A DNA stretch of 33,725 nucleotides from a virus: the IMG/VR virus record IMGVR_UViG_3300036770_006092, positions 1-33,725 of that record; one strand, given 5' to 3'. The notes beneath the pieces are model-generated. The model did not search any database. It was not told the DNA's origin and saw nothing but the letters and a program-made list of their open reading frames with translations. Of this stretch, positions 30,699 through 33,725 are shown piece by piece. Made by a program: the position numbers and the translations under genes. Each line of letters opens with the position of its first letter. The stretch's first letter is position 1.

Positions 30699-33211
30699 TG
30701 CCAAACCCTGTCCATCGGGCCGCCCGGCAGTATGCCGATCGCGGCTGGTCCGTCCTGCCCCTGCACTCGTTATCGCTGGACGGGGCCTGCACCTGCTCCC
30801 GCGGCGCCGACTGCGCGAGCCCGGGCAAGCACCCCCGCCTGGAGGACGGCGTCAAGGGCGCCAGCCGTGACCCGGTCGTGATCGACGGGTGGTGGGAGCG
30901 ATGGCCCGACGCGCACCTCGGCGTGGCCACTGGCGCGCCTTCGGGCGTCTGGGTCCTCGACGTGGACACAGGCGACGACGTCGACGGCGCCGCCGACCTG
31001 GCGCGACTGGAGGCCCAGCACGGGGCCCTGTCCGCGCTGCGGGCTCGGACCGGATCGGGCGGGCAGCACTTGTTCTTCGCGTTCGACGAGCGGGCCGCCG
31101 AGCTGCGCAACCGCGCGCGGCTCAAGATCGGCGGGGCGAAGACCGGCCTCGATGTCCGAGCGACGGGCGGGTACGTCGTCGCGGCGCCCTCGGGCCACGT
31201 CTCCGGGGGCCGCTACGAGTGGGTCCAGCGCCAGGTGCCCGAGCCCGCGCCGGGCTGGCTGCTCGATCTCCTGCTCGCGCCCGCGCCGGTCTCGCCGCCC
31301 TCTCTGCCCCTCCTCCCCTCGGCCCCGTCGGACGACCGTCAAGCGAAGTACCTCGCGCGGGTGCTGCAGGACCAGGCCGAGCGCATCCTGTCGGCGCCGG
31401 TCGGCGGCCGGCATCCGGCGATCGTCGCGGCCGCGCACAAGGTCGGGATGTACCTGCATCACTGGCCGACATTCGAGCAGGATGCTGTCGTGCTCGCGCT
31501 GATCGATGCGGCCTGCGCGGCCGGCAAGGACCGGGCCGACGCCGAGCGCGCGGTGCGGCAGATGGTCGCGGTCGGGCAGGGACATCCAAAGAGCATCGAC
31601 TGGAAGGCGCCGCCGTCCCGCGACGACGACGACGCGCCGCTGCCCGAGGAGCCCCCGCCGTTCGAGCAGGAGGCCCCGCGTCGCCCTCGCATCCTCGTCA
31701 CCGGTCGCCAGCTTCGCGAGGTCGTCGCGGACGCGTGGCGAGCCCTGGACAGAGCCAACCGGCCGACCCCGCGGCTCTACCGGCGCGGCGGTGCCCTCGT
31801 CGAGGTCCACCAGACCGAGCAGGGGCCGCGGATCGTCGCGGTCACGGCGAACGCTCTGCTCGGGCACCTTGCGGGGGCCGCCGACTGGATCAAGACCCGG
31901 CGGGCGCACGCTGGCGAGGCCACGGCGAGCCCCTTCGTCGAGGTCGACGCCGACCGTCCGCCGCAGGCCGTGGTCGACGTGCTGCTGTCGCAGCCCGACG
32001 AGCGCCTGCCCGTGCTGGAGGGCCTCGTCGCGGGGCCGGTCGTCGACGCGCAGGGCCGGATCGTCGATCGGCCTGGCTACTCCGACTCGGCCCGGGTGCT
32101 CTACGTCGGGGCGCCCCTCCAACTTGTCGAGGGGCCCGCGCCCGAAGCGGCCCGGCTCCTGCTCGATCACTGGCTGGGCGACTTTCCCTGGGCGTCGGAC
32201 TCGGACCGGGCTCATGCCCTGGCCCTGGTTCTGACCCCGTTCCTGCGGCGGCTCATCGCCGGGCCCTGCCCCGGTTTTCTCATCGAGGCCCCGACGCCGG
32301 GCTCGGGCAAGTCCCTGCTCGCCGAGCTGGCGGGGACCGTCGCCCTCGGCGCGGCGCCTCCCCCGACGCCGTTTGCTCGGCAAGAGGAGGAGCGGCGGAA
32401 GGCGCTCCTCTCGGCCCTGTCCTCGGGCCGGCCGATGATCCTGCTCGACAACGTGTCGGGGGCGGTCGCGGACAGCACCTTGGAGGGCATCCTCACGGCC
32501 TACCCCGCGTGGACCGACCGGGACCTCGGGCGCATCGCCGAGCTGACCGTGCCGGCCCTGTCGGTGTTCGCCCTCACGTCAAACAACGCGACCCTAAGCA
32601 CGGACATGGCCCGGCGGGTCTGTCGGATCCGACTCAACCCAGCGACCGATCGGCCCGGGGAGCGCAGCGGGTTCAGGATGCCCGATATTCGCGCCTGGAC
32701 GCGCGAGCACCGAGGGCTGCTGGTCTCGGCCGCCCTGAGCATCATCCGCGCTTGGATGGCCGCAGGGAGGCCCTACGACGGGGCCCGGCTGGGGTCCTTC
32801 GAGCGGTTCTCCGAGGTCGTGGGCGGCTGCCTCCAGGTGGCGCAGGTTCCGGGCTTCCTCGGCGATCGGGACGCGCTCTTTCGCGAGTCCGATCGGGAGG
32901 GCAGCGAGTGGGCTGAGTTCGTGTGTGGCTGGTGGGCCCGGACGCAGGAGCAGCACGTCGGCGCGGCCGAGCTGCTTGCGATGGCGGACGACGCGGGCCT
33001 GCTCACCTGGGCGACTGGGGATGGCAGCGACAAGGCCCGCGGGACGCGGCTTGGCATCGCACTTCGGAAGATGCGCGATCGGGTCTGGACGCTGCCCGGA
33101 GTGGGCCGGGTGACTCTCAGCGGGCCGCACATGTGGGAGGGCAGGTCGAGGTACCGGCTGCGGGCTCTGGACTCAGCCCGCGCGGGGCAGGTGGTGTCCC
33201 TGCATGTCTGA
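30695..33211 (+). CDS. Primase-polymerase fused to a P-loop ATPase
   Basis: This 838-residue protein has an N-terminal Prim-Pol domain (about residues 1-195). It shows GWSVLPL at 17-23, a possible zinc cluster CTCSRGADCASPGKHPR with Cys32, Cys34 and Cys40, LDVD at 88-91 (metal-binding Asp pair), SGGQH at 121-125 and a DVRATGGYVVAAPSGH block at 153-168. The C-terminal half has Walker A GSGKS at 536-540 and Walker B MILLD at 581-585, and should act as helicase or origin unwinder. It probably starts and extends DNA synthesis at the adjacent repeat array. ATG 30695 or 30698 both fit; the first overlaps the helicase stop. Confidence 0.88.
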   Translation: MMPNPVHRAARQYADRGWSVLPLHSLSLDGACTCSRGADCASPGKHPRLEDGVKGASRDPVVIDGWWERWPDAHLGVATGAPSGVWVLDVDTGDDVDGAADLARLEAQHGALSALRARTGSGGQHLFFAFDERAAELRNRARLKIGGAKTGLDVRATGGYVVAAPSGHVSGGRYEWVQRQVPEPAPGWLLDLLLAPAPVSPPSLPLLPSAPSDDRQAKYLARVLQDQAERILSAPVGGRHPAIVAAAHKVGMYLHHWPTFEQDAVVLALIDAACAAGKDRADAERAVRQMVAVGQGHPKSIDWKAPPSRDDDDAPLPEEPPPFEQEAPRRPRILVTGRQLREVVADAWRALDRANRPTPRLYRRGGALVEVHQTEQGPRIVAVTANALLGHLAGAADWIKTRRAHAGEATASPFVEVDADRPPQAVVDVLLSQPDERLPVLEGLVAGPVVDAQGRIVDRPGYSDSARVLYVGAPLQLVEGPAPEAARLLLDHWLGDFPWASDSDRAHALALVLTPFLRRLIAGPCPGFLIEAPTPGSGKSLLAELAGTVALGAAPPPTPFARQEEERRKALLSALSSGRPMILLDNVSGAVADSTLEGILTAYPAWTDRDLGRIAELTVPALSVFALTSNNATLSTDMARRVCRIRLNPATDRPGERSGFRMPDIRAWTREHRGLLVSAALSIIRAWMAAGRPYDGARLGSFERFSEVVGGCLQVAQVPGFLGDRDALFRESDREGSEWAEFVCGWWARTQEQHVGAAELLAMADDAGLLTWATGDGSDKARGTRLGIALRKMRDRVWTLPGVGRVTLSGPHMWEGRSRYRLRALDSARAGQVVSLHV

Positions 33212-33225
33212 CGTCCGCGCTTGTC

Positions 33226-33495
33226 GGTGGACCTCGGTGGACCTCGGTGGACCTCGTTTTAGAGGTCCACCGGGCACATTGACGAGCTTGCAGGCCGATA
33301 AAGTGGACCTCAAGGACCTCGGTGGACCTCGCCCTATCTTTATATGTGTGTGTGCAATCTGGACAAGTCCATTCCATCTACCTCTTAGAAGGTCCACCGA
33401 GGTCCACCGAGGTTCTATGAACGCGGGCCCTGTCCATGTTCTGAAAGAGTTCAGAGGTCCACCGGGCAGGGGTGGTAGGTCCACCGAGGTCCACC
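33226..33495. repeat. Iteron-like array of GGTGGACCTC
   Basis: Forward perfect copies start at 33226, 33236, 33246 and 33321; a forward copy with one mismatch starts at 33302. Inverted perfect copies (GAGGTCCACC) start at 33262, 33399, 33454 and 33486; inverted copies with one mismatch start at 33389 and 33476. Three of the forward copies are strictly tandem at a 10-bp period, one turn of the helix. A twelfth, one-mismatch copy lies at 27302-27311. Confidence 0.85.
33440..33455. repeat. Small hairpin within the array
   Basis: TCTGAA and TTCAGA form a perfect 6-bp stem around an AGAG loop, immediately left of the inverted copy at 33454. It is modest in strength and may be chance. Confidence 0.35.
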
Positions 33496-33509
33496 GGCCG
33501 GGCCGGGGT

Positions 33510-33531
33510 GGTGTCTACCTGCGTAGACACC
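33510..33531. repeat. Perfect 9-bp hairpin upstream of small terminase
   Basis: GGTGTCTAC and GTAGACACC flank a CTGC loop. It lies between the iteron-like array and the terminase leader. No T-run follows, so a structural or protein-binding role (packaging, origin) is as likely as termination of the replication operon. Confidence 0.55.
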
Positions 33532-33563
33532 CCTACCGGCAGGGGCCGGGCATGATGACCCCT

Positions 33564-33589
33564 CCCCCCCGGGGGGCGGGGTACCCCCC
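33564..33589. repeat. G/C-tract hairpin near the circular join
   Basis: A run of seven C, six G, CGGGGTA and six C can fold several ways, including a 6-bp all-GC stem from 33571-33576 to 33584-33589 with a seven-base loop. It contains a GGGGTACCCC palindrome. It lies about 60 bases before the small terminase start. Confidence 0.5.
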
Positions 33590-33598
33590 GAGGTGGCG

Positions 33599-33725
33599 TA
33601 GTCTCGACGCTCAACCCCCCCATGTGTTGTCAGGAGCGATTGGCCATGTCACCCCGACCCATTGATCCGCGCTGCGCTGAGGCTGCGGCCCGCGCGTGGC
33701 TGGTTGCCAACCCGACGCAGGGCCC
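33599..33725. repeat. Direct terminal repeat, right copy
   Basis: This is the second copy of bases 1-127 and marks circular closure. Features within it should be counted once. Confidence 0.93.
33646..33725 (+). CDS. Small terminase, 5' part (same gene as 48-650)
   Basis: These 80 bases are the start of the small terminase gene, cut by the window end. It is not a second gene; it is the repeated copy created by linearising a circular sequence. The ribosome site AGGAG is at 33632-33636, inside the window, with the leader continuous from the origin region. Confidence 0.9.
   Translation, partial: MSPRPIDPRCAEAAARAWLVANPTQG

Larger units (their letters stand above)
33212..33645. other. Candidate replication origin and/or packaging site
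   Basis: This 434-base gap lies between the primase-polymerase and small terminase genes. It holds eleven copies of a 10-bp element, an AT-rich core (CTATCTTTATATG near 33334-33346 and a short GT run), and GC-rich hairpins at 33511-33589. Copies left of the core point mainly right and copies right of it all point left, as in iteron origins. Its place before the terminase gene would also suit a pac or cos site. Long frames run through it, but they only translate the repeats. Confidence 0.6.

Noticed and set aside
28749-30704. A 651-codon minus-strand frame opposite the helicase
   Set aside because: The plus strand encodes a complete SF2 helicase; the antisense frame has only GC-driven composition.
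33279-33306. TTGACG with GATAAA or TAAAGT as a late promoter in the origin region
   Set aside because: The spacing is only 12-15 bases, too short for a standard sigma-70-type promoter.
33226-33495. CRISPR array
   Set aside because: The repeats are 10 bp, partly adjacent with no spacers, and occur in both orientations; there are no cas genes.
33204-33665. A 153-codon plus-strand frame across the repeat array, and minus-strand frames in the same place
   Set aside because: They translate the 10-bp repeats into repeated WTSVDLGG and STEVHR strings, cross the hairpins and run into the terminase gene. Frames remain open because the repeats lack stops.

Overview
The window is a complete or nearly complete genome of a tailed, siphovirus-like bacteriophage. 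Its last 127 bases (33599-33725) repeat its first 127 (1-127), so the sequence closes into a circle of about 33,598 bp, and the gene cut at the window edge (small terminase) is intact across the join. The DNA is very GC-rich (roughly 70% by eye) with G/C-heavy third codon positions, many GTG starts and clear AGGAG-type ribosome sites. This suggests a high-GC bacterial host, but nothing here identifies it. I see no tRNA, rRNA, CRISPR array, insertion sequence or integrase. There is no tail sheath gene, and a long tape measure protein points to a long non-contractile tail.

Layout. (1) 48-19562, plus strand, virion and lysis genes: small and large terminase, portal, a small head protein, scaffold, major capsid, capsid accessory proteins, connector and tail completion candidates, tail tube, a tail-assembly chaperone pair with an apparent -1 frameshift site, tape measure, a 1127-residue tail protein with three sialidase-type Asp-boxes, tail tip, fibre-like proteins, then an M15 peptidase endolysin and a holin candidate. 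(2) 19571-19598, a strong hairpin between convergent operons. (3) 27255 down to 19641, minus strand. The promoter-proximal half is a recombination set: RecE-like exonuclease, an OB-like protein, a protein with an SSB-type C-terminal tip, a SANT/Myb-like protein, and a Rad50-like ATPase with a zinc hook. After a dyad-containing promoter region at 23370-23416 comes a string of small genes: MazG-type pyrophosphohydrolase, a protein resembling the defence-associated family DUF3780, and a DpdA/TGT-like base transglycosylase. (4) 27256-27361, a divergent control region with repeated GTTTGC/GCAAAC half-sites beside an XRE-family regulator. (5) 27362-33211, plus strand, replication: XRE regulator, RecU-like resolvase, adenine-type methyltransferase, SF2 helicase, and a primase-polymerase fused to a P-loop ATPase. 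(6) 33212-33645, noncoding: eleven copies of a 10-bp element (GGTGGACCTC, both orientations) around an AT-rich core, then GC-rich hairpins just upstream of the small terminase gene. This is the best candidate for the replication origin and/or the packaging site.

How it fits together. The XRE regulator probably sets the balance between the leftward recombination/modification operon and the rightward replication operon. The primase-polymerase, helicase, resolvase, exonuclease and SSB-like proteins form a self-contained replication-recombination system with no recognisable family A or B DNA polymerase. The late virion genes lie downstream in the same direction, and most neighbouring genes overlap by 4 bases (ATGA or GTGA), so translation is probably coupled. 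The observations most worth following are the convergent iteron-like array, the DpdA-like enzyme without precursor genes, the DUF3780-like protein in a phage, the split SSB arrangement, the zinc-hook ATPase without an Mre11 partner, the frameshift site, and an oriented, repeated octamer (GCCCTGTC).
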